A program made the position numbers and the translations under genes. The notes below the pieces were generated by a model. That model was not told the origin of the DNA, did no database searches, and saw only the letters and a list, made by a program, of their open reading frames with translations. A stretch of DNA of 64,000 nucleotides from Adiantum capillus-veneris. Its lineage: Eukaryota > Streptophyta > Polypodiopsida > Polypodiales > Pteridaceae. The stretch lies in contig CM043953.1 in NCBI GenBank assembly GCA_014529385.2, positions 114,417,549 through 114,481,548 on the forward strand, read 5' to 3'. Below, piece by piece: positions 29,564 to 42,680 of the stretch; within the stretch, counting starts at the first letter, position 1, and each line of letters starts with the position of its first letter.

Positions 29564-29859
29564 TTAGAGCAACAACACATACAAGGTTGTTGCCCCGCTT
29601 GGTGATACACCGAAGATAAGTGTTCTATGGGGACTACCTACTCACAAGGGCCAGTCGGAGTGCAAGAAGAACAACATAAGGGTGAGTGAAGAATCTATGC
29701 TAGGCATTACAAGACTCGGGGAACGTAGATAGAGGACAACACAAGAAAATATTCCAAGAACGTTATTGCTATAAAACCTATCGCTGTAGGAGTATAAAGT
29801 AGACGATTGCAAGCTTCTATGTCTCCTTATGACAGGTTAGCTGCTATTCATGGTGAGAG

Positions 29860-30560
29860 GTATAAGTACTAGATAAAATTGATACCGATAAGAAAGTCAA
29901 AGGATTGCTAGAGCCAAAAACCTAATATGACTTGGCAAAGTATGCTTTTCTTGCACACTTCAACAGGTTGAAGACTCACATAATTTATGGAATTCTATTA
30001 AAGGCTTGGTACAAGGTGAAGGATACACTAGACACAACTTTGTGAAGGAAATCAATTAATTGGGGCCAAAGTGGCACACATCTTTGAGAACAAATTTCTC
30101 TCTCCATGTTAGAAAAGGACAAGTGTCTTTCAAGTTTGAGGAGTAGTTTACGTTTGAAGGTGGTGCTTAAGTAGCAAAAGACCTTTGCACAAGGAGTTGA
30201 AATTGCATGGGAAGTAGAGCACCTTAGTCAACTTGGAGCTAGTGTTGAGCCAAAGGTCAAAATGAAAGTTGTAGAGCAACCAAGGTTCCTCATGAAAGAG
30301 CCAAAATAGGATCAACAAGATTCTCATGACGAGGATGCTCTTTGTAAGAGAGATAAGAGCTTGTGGACCTCATGAATGATGAAAGGTGGACAAGGTCAAG
30401 GTTATAGATATGTTCGCGGCTATGGCAACAATGAGGGGTTTACATGTGGCATGTCTAGAAGAGGGGGTATGTTCCAATGTTACAATTGTGGTGAATGGGG
30501 TTAGCATGTGGCTCCTCACTTGCTGCATGAATGGAATGGCTTGCACATCTTCTTCTGCAT
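29860..30560 (+). pseudogene. Ty3/gypsy gag relic with degenerate zinc knuckle
   Basis: The region reads YAFLAHFNRLKTHIIYGIL, followed by a glycine/arginine-rich run (GQGYRYVRGYGNNEG). It then has MFQCYNCGEWG, a stop, and HVAPHL: a CX2CX4HX4C knuckle with the last Cys lost. This is the typical end of a plant Gag. Multiple stops. It follows the PBS at 29311. The open frame at 30386-30685 is a different frame over the knuckle and is not the gag reading. Confidence 0.6.
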
Positions 30561-33500
30561 CTTCAATGGTCCTTGTACTCTCTTGGTGTGAGGTGTGTAC
30601 TACTTCTCATTTACTTGTATCCCTATTGACTTGGAGTCATGTGCTAATTATTTGCCTAGTCCTAGGTGTACTAGAGAAAAAGTGATGAATATATGAGTTC
30701 AAATAAGCCCATGTGCATGGAATATGATCTCCCTACCTTCGGTCAAATCCACCTTTCTAGGGATGATTTGGGGGTGTTCCCACACCCTTATGTATATATA
30801 CTACACTTTCTACTACCATCCCTTGCCCTACTTAAAGGTGCTAGCATGTAGTGTTTCATTCTACCTCAGTAATCAAAATTTACTGTGTTTACTCTCTCTT
30901 GGCGCATTTGTTGATTACGGGTGTATTTAATCTCTAATCTCCATTATGTTCAGGTGATGAATGCCACTATGCCCTCCTCCCCATAGGCAATAAGTGACAC
31001 CACAGCTTGAAGTGGAGTAATAATCCTCTTAGTAGTTAGTTAGTAGTTTGCTCTCGTTAATCCAATAAGCTACACATTAATTAGGACACTTCTCTACTCA
31101 TTGGCATATTAAATTATGTGCAATTATGTTCATGGGTATCCATTCCCTTGAGCCACTAATGGCCATGATTAATTAGCCCCTAATTAGAGAAGATTAGGTC
31201 TTTCGATTGTGTGCTTTGATTTCCATGCAACAAGCTTTCTTTCCTCCATTCAATTGGATCTCCTTGAAGAATCACAATGCTCAAGCCAATTATTTGATTC
31301 AATGGATTAAAGCAAGGCTAATTAGCATTTCTTTTTGTACGCTTTTGTGTCGATTGAATAAGCTAATCCTTTAAAAGGCGTGTGTGTGTGTGGATAGGGT
31401 TTTTTTCAGCACCTTTTCATTGAACCTATCCAAGCTCCTTTGCACCTCATTTGCCAATGACAAGCGCCCAATTTGAGGTTTCATGTGTGTCTAGTTCTTT
31501 GTAAGTTTTTGCACAAAATCCTATTTTAAGGAAGGATTGGCATACAAAGGAGCTTGGACCCTTGGTTGGCACGTAGGACCTAAGTTTAGAATGCCTTGGG
31601 TCGTGGGTTCAAGGTCTCACCAACAATCATTTTGGGTTTGTTGGCAATGGGTCATGCACGCGCTTCATACAACCTTTTCGAGCTATTGCCATATATGGAC
31701 ATGGCGACACATTTTGGAAGTGTGTGTGGATTTCACTTTGTGGGATGTTTAGCTACTTTAGCAAGTACCTATACATGCAAGGTAAGTTGCTTAAATTGGC
31801 TTGCTAGGAAGCTAGTTTTAGCACTATTCACTTACATTTTTGGTACTATACTTAACATATAGTGACGGGGTGTGCTTAATATATGAGATTCTAAAGAAGA
31901 CTCAACTTTCGGTTTTGGGGCCTCTATGAGTTCCTTTCTTTAGCTTTTGTGCATTCGCCTTGCTTTTCTTTATGTAGTCTTGTTGGGATAGCTCCCCATT
32001 GTTGCTACATTTGTACATATTGAAAGCTATTTTTAGGTTAAGCTTTCATAAAAGAAGAAAAGAAAAAATCATAAATCTAGACTTAAATGAACCAACCATG
32101 TGTATATATGTACGTAGTTCATGTAAAGCTTATTAGGTGTAGATTAATTGTTGGAGACCAAGATGCAACGCCAAGCTTTCTTGCAAGAACCTCCATTTTT
32201 TTTCCTTATCCTAACTCTAGGTGTGTTTAATTAGTAATATAGGTGAAATTTTGCATGATTACTTTGTGATTTGGCTTACCTAATAATAATAAAGTTTTTT
32301 GTCTATTCCTATCTATTTTAACCTCGAGGGACTCACTGTGAATACTAAGGAGACATCACTCGTGCGTATGGACTGCCTTGTTTAACCCCTAATTACGGGA
32401 CCTTATAAAACCCGCATCTGTTATAGTTGCATTCTACCACATGGAAAATAGTGAATGCGTTATAGTGATACTAGTCATTGTAAAGTACTAAGGGTAAGAA
32501 AGGATATTACTATCTCCACATGAGAAAATACATTTGGAAAAGGAATCCACTCAAAGGACATGTCAATTCTCAAAAAACAAGGTGAGGAGACACGAAAGCC
32601 TACTAAGTAAAGGGAAGATGAGGGACTGTAAGTTTAAATGTGTGCCCATAATCACATGTAATTTTTTAAAATTTAAAATTGTATGATCTATTACACATAT
32701 AATCACAAAAAGTTTGTATATTACAAAAAGGCCCACTTAAATAATGTGAGAAGGTGTACATTGCATATCAACATTTTGAAATAAAATAAAATGAAAAAAA
32801 GGTAAAATAAAAATAATAAAATTTAAATTTAAAATACAAGAAATATTTTAGTGCTTTTGTATAAGAAAATATAAATATAATAAACATAAAATAATAACAA
32901 AACAAGGTAGTGAAATGAATTTTTATAAAGTTTTTAAATGAAAGAACCTCTTATCAATACCTCGTATCATGGGATCAAACTCCTATGAATACACTTTTTT
33001 ATCCAATAAGGAGAATGCAACTTTGAAAAATAGCATTTAAAGAACTATGATGTCTCTCCTTAAGACTTTCAAGGCCCCTTAGGACACTTCAATGCATAAG
33101 GACACGAGGTGTTGTCTGTGCAATGATTTTGATGGTCTTAAGAGCATGTGCAAAGAGATACGACGAGTTGGTGATTATAGGTTCTATGCAAAGTCATCAT
33201 GAAGTTGTGGTAAGTCATGGATAAAGGTATATAGAAAATTAGAGCATGTAAGACTCGTATGTGCATAGGGACTTGCAATCATCACTCGTATGTGCATAGG
33301 GACTTGCAATCATGAAGTTGTGGTAAGTCATGGATAAAGGTATATAGAAAATTAGAGCATGTAAGACTCGTATGTGCATAGGATCTTGCAATCATCACTC
33401 TACATCTACTTTTAGGAGCAAAAATTGGATTTGGACACATGTGGAAGAATTTTTCTATTTTCATCTATTTGCATTCTTGAATTTTAAGTGGGCACTCTCC

Positions 33501-34250
33501 TAAAGCCAACATAAGGGGCTTCTCCCACCCCAAGGTTTTCAACGAAAGGTGCAAAAGGCCCCACCTTGTGGTTTGGTTTGTTGAGGGAAACTACGACCAA
33601 GACGACATAAGAATTTTGGACATTAAAGACTCCTAACATTTGCAAACGAGCCCAATAATTAATCAATTCTCTAATGAACATGATTACTTACATAATAAGA
33701 TTTCAAGAATAAAATTTGAAGATTTTGACTACAAAGTTTGGAGAACTTCAATTGCATGCACGTGCATGTGACAATCATGCCCACACTAGTTTTTGGAATT
33801 TTATGTGTCTTGTTTTACTGCAAATTAAGGACCTCTATGAGAATTTTTGAGTGCTAAACTTAATTTCTTGGACTACAAATGGACATTATTCAAATTTTTT
33901 CCACAATTTGCACTGCAACATGCCATCAGATGTTCTAGACACATCACTTCGACTTCAAGCATAGCTCACTTTTGTTGACCATGGGAATCCTATAGCTAAG
34001 TCTACATGGTGGATGTCAACAAGGATACACCAAATCTAGCATATTATGATTTTAGTCAAATGTGGAGAATCCAAAGCTGTAAAAGCACACACGATTGCAT
34101 TATTAGAACATTAGATAGTTGCATTAATAATGCTAATAGAGTAATATCGATCTCATGGTCAGTTCTATGGCTCGCTAAGTTACAGTAGCATCATTAGCTA
34201 TAACCAAGGGTCATAGACCTATCCAAGCTCTAATTCTAATACAAGAGCCT
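30561..34250. other. AT-rich stretch without recognisable genes
   Basis: Largely AT-rich, especially 32640-32960, with no domain-bearing ORF. It contains a SINE-like Pol III box pair at 31567-31616 and a tandem duplication at 33199-33400. Confidence 0.5.
33199..33400. repeat. Tandem duplication (~115 bp) with a nested ~33-bp repeat
   Basis: ATGAAGTTGTGGTAAGTCATGG through CTTGCAATCAT occurs twice (33199 and 33313). The phrase ACTCGTATGTGCATAG occurs three times. Confidence 0.9.
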
Positions 34251-34269
34251 ATTCAAGGCATGGGAAACT

Positions 34270-35600
34270 TTGCTGAGTTGATCTAATTCCGTCTGTACAC
34301 CCAAAAGAAGTGGCCAAATTGCTTAAAATCAAGAAACCGCCTAGCTTTTGTGGTGAGGACAAGGACCAACACAAAGACATTGTGGATACTTTCCTCAATA
34401 ATTTGGGAGATACCCAAAGATTATGTTGTACTCTTCATGCAACAAGTGGTCGATGACATACAAAACGTAGTATTGTTCTAAAACGTGGGCATTTTTTGAG
34501 AAAGTATTCTAAAAAGAGTTCCTTCCAACCAATGAGAAGGATCATGATTAGTATGATGAGGATTCATGTTTGATGTGATCGTATCACGCATTAAACCAAT
34601 ATATCTCATTATTGGATGTCATTTAAAAAGTGGTTTACGGGGTGAATTCTAGTGGGTTTATTAGGGCTCTCGAACCAGAGCTTAAGAAGTAAGTCAAGAC
34701 ATGGGATCCTAAAAATTTAGAATATGCAATTATTCAAGCCCATTTTCATGATGATTACAACAACGATAAAACATATACATCCTCATTTCACAAAGATGGG
34801 CACTCATTTCTCATATTGTGAAAGCCACTATCTCAAAAGTTTTTAGAGATACAGAATGCAAAAAAGATGCAGTCTCCATAGGAAACAAAGAATGAAGAAC
34901 AAAACTGGTCACTCACAGACGACACCACAAAGTCCTCAAGCACAGTGAAAATGGAGACTAATATCAAAGCAGATCTTATTGAAGATGATTCATCTCCATC
35001 GACCAGAACTTCAGAGGAGCTTAAAGCAAATAGCAAGTGCAAATCAATCAGAGCAGAGATCAACCACGATAGAGATTGAGTAGAGACTGCCACCAAGACA
35101 AGAAGTAAAGAAGTTCAAAATTGCAGACACACAGGAAGCAATAGGAATTCAAAGATCCAGACATTGCCAGCTAAATCAACTGATGAAAGTCAGATTGGAA
35201 AATAGAGTCTCAAGCCACCCTCCATAGAGACACATTTAAATCAAGATGAGACCATGACAAAAGTAGGACAAAAATATTCAAGAGCACCTCCAATGAGAAT
35301 AGCTGTAGCTCTCAACAGTACAAAAGAAGCGAGTGTTAGATGCAATGCTCTATTGGAAAAAGCAATAGACTGCAATATGATTGTATAGAACATCCAAAGG
35401 ATCCTCCAGATCACTCCATGCAAACATGATAGCAAAACAATGCTAGGTATGCATACAGGTCAAGAAATGGTCGCTACCCTTAGCATCCACCATCATGAAG
35501 AGCAGGTGAAGTTTCAAATAAAGCCTTCAAAAGAAATGCTTGTAGATGTCATCCTTGGACATCAGTGGTTAGAACAACACCAGGCTTAGAAAGAAGATAC
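34270..35600 (+). pseudogene. Ty3/gypsy gag-protease relic
   Basis: The segment opens EVAKLLKIKKPPSFCGEDKD, like the start of a Retrotrans_gag domain, and has EPELKK..KTWDPKNLEYAI near 34.68 kb. A polar linker follows. Near 35.46-35.59 kb it reads VKFQIKPSKEMLVDVILGHQWLEQH; the ILG.QWL part is the C-terminal hallmark of a retroviral-type aspartic protease. The catalytic DTG region is not readable. Many stops. Confidence 0.55.
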
Positions 35601-36665
35601 AATGTTGATACTCTCTTACCCAAGCGCTAGCAAAAGCAACAAATATAGATACCATTAATGCTAGATTCAGAGTTGCAAAAGTCACAAGAATCAACGACAA
35701 ATCTTGCAGACAAAGGTAAAACCAAAGTGGACCTTCCACCGACTAGCACAAAGGTGTGACAGCATATGCCTCTACATCAAAGAACCCTCATGGATCAGAT
35801 ACTTCTAGCAAGTCAGGCTTTTAAAACTTCAAGTCAATTGCTGACCCAATTGAAACCTCTAAGGAGACAACCAAAAAAGCAAAGATATATCAGTCCAAGT
35901 ACTCAAGAAATCAAAAGACAGTAAAGCAAGTGTTTGTTCAGAGCAATTTAGTCAAAGTCAATGATCCGGGTTGTATTAAAGATAGGAAATCAACATAGAA
36001 AAACACAAACACATGGGATGGATAGCATCACAATGGAGCTTAAAAGAAGAAGTGTACTATAGAGGTAATAGACATATACGGGTACCAAAACTGTAGGTAA
36101 GGGCATATGAAGTAACATTAAATCCCTCCCAAGAAAGAAGGCCCACAAGGTATCAACCTCAACAATATCCTAGGTTACCTAAGAAGTAGGTATACAATAG
36201 AACAACATTGGAAGATGCTAAAGTTTACCACAACTCTCAAGAGGATAGAGAACAGAGATTGATCTCAAAGAATCTTCCTCTTAGACAAGGATTCTACACA
36301 GATTATACAAAGATTTAGCTACCAGTCAACCCCAAGCCAACTGTAACTACACCAGACCTACACGAAGATCTCAAGAGCTCAATAAGACCTAGAGATAAGC
36401 AAAGTCAACAAAGGAGATACAAAGGTCATCAAGAGATTTGGATTCCTAAGTCTTCCAATGCTCCTAGTCAAAAGCCAAATGCCAACAATGAACAAAGGCC
36501 TACAACAACATCAAACACTTCTATCAACAGGCCTTATTGGAGAATCAACAGATAATGGAGTCTTCATAGTCAAAGAAGGACAACCCAACCAACGCGAATG
36601 CAAATTCAAAGAAGATAAAATAGGTATGGCAAAAGAAACCTTCAATCCCAACTTAGTCCTTCACT
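35600..36665 (+). pseudogene. Polar post-protease region with an IWIPK motif
   Basis: Lys/Gln/Ser-rich degenerate coding sequence, clean from about 36190 to 36550, with HQEIWIPKSSNAPSQ at about 36435. It resembles the WVPK-repeat ORF at 53 kb in composition and motif. It follows a protease-like segment there as well. Confidence 0.4.
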
Positions 36666-37600
36666 AATCCTCTTTTCGAGGATTCATGCTTACTTTTACT
36701 TGAAGAAATGTTTGTAGTAAGCACAAGAATGTAGAGAGTCAAGTCACCAGGGTGCAAAAAACACTCTTTAGCATAGTCAGAGTCAGACTGCTGAGCCATA
36801 AAATGAGCAAAGCATTAGTCCCAAAGCTTCAAGTTGTAATAAACTATGTGCTAAGAGTCGTTGTTATTAGGCTTACACTCAAGCTGGAAGAATTCAACAT
36901 AACTAATTCATGTCGCTCATGCTGGATAAGATGAGCATAAGAGTTGAAGGCTATTAACCTACAATTGGTGGAGTGTCGTAGAGTCCAACACTCACGCACA
37001 ATGCACAATAAGATGGCGGCACATATCCTCAACAACGAAAACCATTCTTAAAGGGGTGCCAGCTTGCAAAGCCATATCATATGCTTTTATAGCTACACCA
37101 TCTTTCTGAAGAACCCCTCAAAATCTTTCTTGCACAACATATTGTTTTCTATGCACTTCTGTGTATGCATATATAGGAAGTCCCACCATTGGACAATATG
37201 CATTAGACACTCTTTTTGCTCCACATATGCACCTTGAGTGGACTACAACAGGCAAACCAATGTTCCATTATGCTACCCTCTTTTCTACCTTTTTAATTTC
37301 ATATCTATCAGAAGAAAATAATCCCTTGAGTACTTTATTAATATTTCCCATGCTAATAAGTACTCCAATAATGCACGTATCCCAAAGGTACTTTTTTCCC
37401 ACTGGATTTTCCCCCTTTGGTCATCTAGGTATTGTACCCTAATTTAGGACCTCATCATTCTACTTCCCTTGTGCATACTTTTCATAAATAAATAGCAGCC
37501 TCATCATTATGCTCATATACATAACAAGAGAAGTCTCAATCTTCCAATGCAAGTGAGCATTCCAAGAAATACAAGGGAACTTGTGGACACACCTTCAGCA
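36666..37600. other. No gene recognised
   Basis: Mixed AT-rich sequence. Open frames at 36752 and 37161 show no domain. Confidence 0.4.
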
Positions 37601-37605
37601 AACTT

Positions 37606-38400
37606 TTGAGAGAGCTAAGAAAGAGAATCTGTCTTTCAACTATCTACTGGGGAAGCATGCCAAAAAGGAATGTCCCAATGGAAAGCACAAGGTGTGGAAA
37701 TAAGAACGTTGTGCAAAATTTAGTTATCTCTCTAGACTCTTCTTCTAAATATGTCAATGTGAAAGTTTCCTATACATACAAGGTTCATGAATACTCTGTG
37801 AATACCGAGCTACATGGCAATTGTGGCCTTTTGACAACATAACCTTGTGCAGATGGATGCACCATTAAAGAGCACAAGGTCCATATTTTGGTGGATGATG
37901 ATGCATTTAACAATTTTTTAAAGTTTAAGCTATTTAAGATCTTAAATCTGCCATAAAATCCCAACTCACATCGTTACATTGATCAATGGGCATGACAAGT
38001 ACAATGTAGGACATTCAAGTTAAAGATGTCCCTCTTGTTGTACAAGGACACATTATGACCTTAGATTTCCAAGTTATGAACAAACATAGGGCATATGTGC
38101 TTCTAACTCGTGATTGGTTGCATGGGGTGGGTCCTCCATTACACTATGCACACTAGTATGGTTTACACATGCTCCTATTGGGAGAAAAGAAATTCAAGTT
38201 AAAGATGTCATCAACACATTATGACCTTAGATTTCCTAGTTATGAACATTGATAGGGCATATGTGCTTCTAAGTTGTGATTGGTTGCATCGGGTGGGTCC
38301 TTCATTACACTAGCTATATGCACAATAGTATGGTTCTCACATGCTACTATTGGGAGAAAAGAACATCCCTCGCTCAGCTCAGCTCTGGTATGTAAAATAA
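37606..38400 (+). pseudogene. Gypsy aspartic-protease fragment with internal tandem duplication
   Basis: IKEHKVHILVDDDAFNNFL (about 37866) has the form of ..LVD.G...NF(L/I), with DDD in place of the DSG triad. LDFQVMNKHRAYVLLTRDWL (38060-38120) and HGVGPPLHYAH match the protease C-terminus (D.LLGRDWL..). The 38030-38180 segment is repeated at 38200-38370. Non-functional. Confidence 0.55.
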
Positions 38401-38547
38401 AAATTTCTTAGCCTGATTCAGATAATTAAATAGATTTTATCTTGTTTTGTTACTTGTTGTGGTATGTTTTGTCTCCTTCTTTTCAACTTCAAAGTTTGGT
38501 ATTGAAACATCTCATGTTAGTGAAGCTTACTCATTGCCTTTCTCATG

Positions 38548-41190
38548 CTAAGATCCATTCTCTATGACCCTTATGACCAACCCTCGTGCTAAGGGTTCTT
38601 TAATGCTTTTCGTAAATGCATCCAACATAGTATGATCAAATGCAATCTCTACATTTAATTTGCCAAAACTATATTGCCAATAAGTTGCCAATGTATCCAT
38701 TTGCTTAATAATCTCCTTAGGATGGACTTCACAATCCCATTCCTTGGTAACAACCATTCCAAGTTGGTCTCCAATAACTTCCTTTGATCGTTGTAGTGCT
38801 AAAGACTTCATGCCTCCTCCTTGCAATTGTATATCTGGTGGATCCACCTTGTTGTGATTAGTGAGAATGAGACCCATGATTTCAAGGGAGTTATCACTAT
38901 CATTCCTTGTCATAGATTCCTCCTCTAATGTTGTAGAAAAATTTCTAGAGATGCATCTACAGTAGCCTTCAGGTTAATGTCTTGTCTCTTACCAGCCTTT
39001 GTGTTGTATAGAATCTCCTTGCCCTTTCTACCTTTCCTATTGAGAATTCTTTTGTACCAATCTTGTTTTTCCCTCATGTCCATGAGCCATTAATGGTCTC
39101 CCTAAGATAATTGGGTAGCCCTCCCCCTTAGGGATCTTTGAGCTCTACATAGAACATCATTCACAAGATCATAGGATTTTGTAAACTCTCCAAATGTAAA
39201 ATGTGAAATGCCAATTTTCTATCGTGGCTTAGACTTCTTCTTGATTGACTCCCCGTTGGTCTTCATCTTTTCTTCCTTTGAGAAGTTTCACCATGCCTAG
39301 CATGCTTTACTTCCATGCCATCTACCTCTTCTACCTTGATCTTACCTTTTGTCACTCCTTTGATGTGTTCCTCCTCTTTCACCTTGCCCTTACCTGCAAG
39401 ACCGATGGAACTCACTACGTGGTTGTTGCCGGTTCATGGTGAGGTTAAAGGTAGAATGAGGGTCTGTGGTGGTGGTTGTGGTTGAATAGGTTGTTGTAAG
39501 ATTTATATGGGTGGTACTTATTGTGGTCGCTTGGGTGGTGGTGGTCTTGCTCTTGGTGGTGAGAGTTGGTTTTGTCTCACTCCCCTATTGAAATATTTCC
39601 TCCTTGGGTGTAGACAATAATACATACCATGGTCATCCTCTCCACAATTGTAAGAGTAGTACTCTTGGTTTTGCCTTTGTTGTCCTCTTCCTTGCTCTTG
39701 ATTGTGATTGTGTGCATGCCCTTGCTGTACCAAATGCACAGATAGATTCTCCAGTTGAGTAGTGATGTCGCTCAAAAGGTCTTGTTGCTCTTCTGATGCC
39801 TCTTGTGGTTGGGTCCTCTAAGCGGCTATTGCAGTCCCTGGGGTTATTTGAACCAAACTTGATTTCTCTGACTCATCGTCTTTTGCTTGCATGCACAACT
39901 TCTTTTCTTTAAGATGGGCTAACTCCACTACCAACTCATATGTTGCAAGGAATCTCCCCTTCACCTTCTATAGGCCAACAATAAAACAATCCTTCTTGAA
40001 AAAATCAGGCACTCCTTCACCTTCCTCCAGTGAGGTAACCCATCACCATAGATCCACAAACTTGGATTCATAAGTGGCATACTCTAGTAGACCTCCCTGC
40101 TTCAACTCTGTTAGTAGCTGCCATAGATTCTTTGGAGTAGTGCCTTCACCAAACCTCTTTACAAAGGCAATACGTAGTAGTAAGTCCCATGCATCCTTGG
40201 TAGCTTGTGGCAAAGCATTGTACCAAGACTTGGTCTCTACTTTCATTGATAAAGGAAAGATTTGTAGCCGTGAGGCATCACCATCCTTGTTAGAGATCAC
40301 ACAAGCAATTTCAAAATTATCAAGAAAGTCGATGGTGGTGTCTTTTATCTTCTTGCCACTGAATGTGGGGGTAGAATACTTTCCTATCTACGTATGCATT
40401 TCCATGGATATGTTGTAAATAGACTCATCAAATGAACGGATCCACTCAACCAAATCAAAAGCTTGATTAAACTTGTTGTTGATAAATGCATTTAGGTCTT
40501 TGAGATCACTTTGTGAGTGCACCGTTCCATGCATAGAACAAAAAAGAAATACTTTAGGACCATTTTTATTATCCATACCGAGTACAAGGCAAGGTTTCAC
40601 CTCCTAGAGCTTCACACATTTTGGTGTTGATAGGACGGTACTCCCTCCAGATGCCTATACCACTTGCTAAAATTCACATAATCCTCCATAGTTGGCTCAA
40701 AAGAGATTGGGCAAGAAGAGTCTACCATAATTAACTTTTTTTTTTGTATACGACGATGACGTGCAGCATTCACTTGAACTCTCTAGGCCTAGAGATAGCG
40801 TAGGTCCACTTGCTTCCACCAAATATTTTATGCTTTATGGTTGATGTAGTAGATGACTCTTCTTTGACCGTTGGAGAGAAAAATCATGATGCTACACAAA
40901 ATCTGACTAATATGAGAGTATTGATGCGGCTCTCAAAAGTAAAACTCATTGTCCCTTCTTCACCTCCTTTGTCGGAATTCATTCACAGAATGCTTTGGTT
41001 GACAGCAATGATGACACTTTGTAGCCCTCCCCCTTGGTGTTCTTGATCTTCGATTATCATGAGCAATGCGAGACGGGAGCTTATCTCTTGGATCTCGATG
41101 ATGAAGGCCATCACTGCTTTTGTAATCTCCTCTTCTTTAGTCCTTTCCTTTGAAAACTCCTTGAGCCAGTCATTCATCATTGATGACATG
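38548..41190 (-). pseudogene. Ty3/gypsy gag relic on the minus strand, capsid and zinc knuckle
   Basis: Read from 41190 down. An acidic N-terminal part (KEFSKERTKEEEITKAVMAF) is followed by FDLVEWIRSFDESIYNISM and a clear Retrotrans_gag core at 40043-40300 (LQIFPLSMKVETKSWYNALP, FVKRFGEGTTP, LLEYATYESKFVDLW). Next come an HNHNQEQGRGQQ linker and YNCGEDDHGMYYC, a knuckle with the first Cys changed (39.65 kb). A downstream piece (38548-38913) reads DPPDIQLQGG and EVHPKEIIKQMDTLA. Frames are broken between these parts. It lies opposite to the larger gypsy element that follows. Confidence 0.8.
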
Positions 41191-41361
41191 CATCACTACT
41201 TTTTGTTAATTGAAGGTCTTTGCAAAGGCCTGCTCAATTGGGGAACCAAATGAGAGGCAGGTGTGCAAGACAGACTTGGTTACTATTGAGCTATGGGCCG
41301 GGCTTGTTGGCTCCACACATGTATTCATGGGTGATCACCGATGATAGGCACATGCCACATT

Positions 41362-41365
<4 letters not shown>

Positions 41366-41446
<81 letters not shown>
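41366..41446. repeat. (GA)40 microsatellite
   Basis: A pure GA run that marks the 5' edge of the LTR fragment shared with 54545-54985. Confidence 0.97.
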
Positions 41447-41448
<2 letters not shown>

Positions 41449-41829
41449 CTAAGTTTCGGTCAAGTGTGGGCGCCCAAGTGTGGTTGGGAGGACTCACATA
41501 AGGGCTTGTAACCTTAACTTTTATCTTATTCTTGAATGTATGGTTTGCTAGCTCTCTTTCTCTACAGCTTAGACTCCTTTGTGGGTGAGTGTATGAGAGT
41601 GTGTGTGTACGAGCAAGGGTGAGCGAGCGACCTTACGACAGTGGCAAGGCGGTTGAGCAACGGTGACGGTGGACTTCCTCTTCACGGCGGCGCAAGATTC
41701 TTGCAACAACAGAAAAACAGAGGTGAGTGACACACTATTTGCATTCGTGAGCTTCCCCGCATATGGGTTATGTGTTTGTAGCCTTAGTGACTCACGCACA
41801 ACGCACAACAAGTCTCCTGCGATACGACA
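41447..41829 (+). mobile_element. Gypsy LTR fragment (GA-bearing family), 5' copy
   Basis: The region from ACTCACATAAGGGCTTGTAACC to CTCACGCACAACGCACAAC aligns with 54640-54975 in the same orientation. Its core (AAGGCGGTTGAGC...GTGAGTGACAC) also matches 62760-62860 reversed. It lies upstream of the gag of the 42-53 kb element and the matching copy lies after it, as expected for an LTR pair, but both copies lack the U3 start. Overlapping small ORFs are not genes. Confidence 0.6.
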
Positions 41830-42680
41830 TTTTTGTGCCGGGGAGACGCTATGCGTTTAGCTTGGGACAACTGGTTTTTGTCCTTCCTGTAGTTTTCAAC
41901 TTTTCGAAGCTTTCTGCAGATCTATTGTTTGGCTAAGGAAAGGTTTAGGGTTAGGGTAGATTCTATGTTTCTGCATTCTTTTTCTTTAAAAAGTAAATTC
42001 AAGCGTTTTTTGCAATGCTCTACATTGTACATTAATTTTCAGATCTTGTTTGCATGTCTTGCATTAAAATCTCTGCGTTTTTTGTATTTTGTTGAATTTT
42101 TGGTTCAAAATCTGCATTTTTTTTGCATTTTACAGTAATTTTTTGTATTTATTGCACAAAATCTGCTTTTTTCAGAAAAGAAAAAAATATTTTAAAAATA
42201 TCAAAAAATCCTAAAAATAAATAAATAAATAAAAACCGCGTATTAAAAGAATGATCGAGATCATTCCCCAAGCCCAAGCCCAAGCCCAAGCCCAAGCCTC
42301 AGTCCTCAATCTAATGATATAGTATAGACTCAATACTATATATATAGTCTACCTCCACAAGAGGGAGTGAGGGCATGTGGGACAAGTCCTCCACCCTCCC
42401 CTTCACACTTGCATCCTTAGAATTTCCCCCTTTTTGCCTACACACCCAACTAGAATTTGACTATTTTAGGGGCCACGAGAGTTTTTGGTAGACAAATCGT
42501 GTGCTATAAAGCACGCCAAATTCTTGTGAACGATATGCTCATTTCAAGCTATCACAGGACCTATCCTGTGTCACGCACATAAAAAGGGTTTTTTTTAAAC
42601 AAAAAATTTACAAAACAAACAAAACCAAGTAAAACGACCAAAATGTCTGGTGGCGAGACCTTTTAGAGTAATCGTCACTC
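41830..42680 (+). other. Leader between LTR fragment and gag
   Basis: T-rich then A-rich sequence, the AAGCCC hexamer array (42268-42298) and ATATATATAG (about 42342). TGGTGGCGAGACC at 42648-42660 might be an alternative primer-binding site, but no clear tRNA match is seen. Confidence 0.35.
42268..42298. repeat. (AAGCCC)5 hexamer repeat
   Basis: Five consecutive AAGCCC units. They are preceded by the palindrome AATGATCGAGATCATT (42250-42265). Confidence 0.9.

Noticed and set aside
42268-42298. (AAGCCC)5 as interstitial telomere repeat
   Set aside because: The complement GGGCTT is not a known plant telomere unit (TTTAGGG), and only five units are present.
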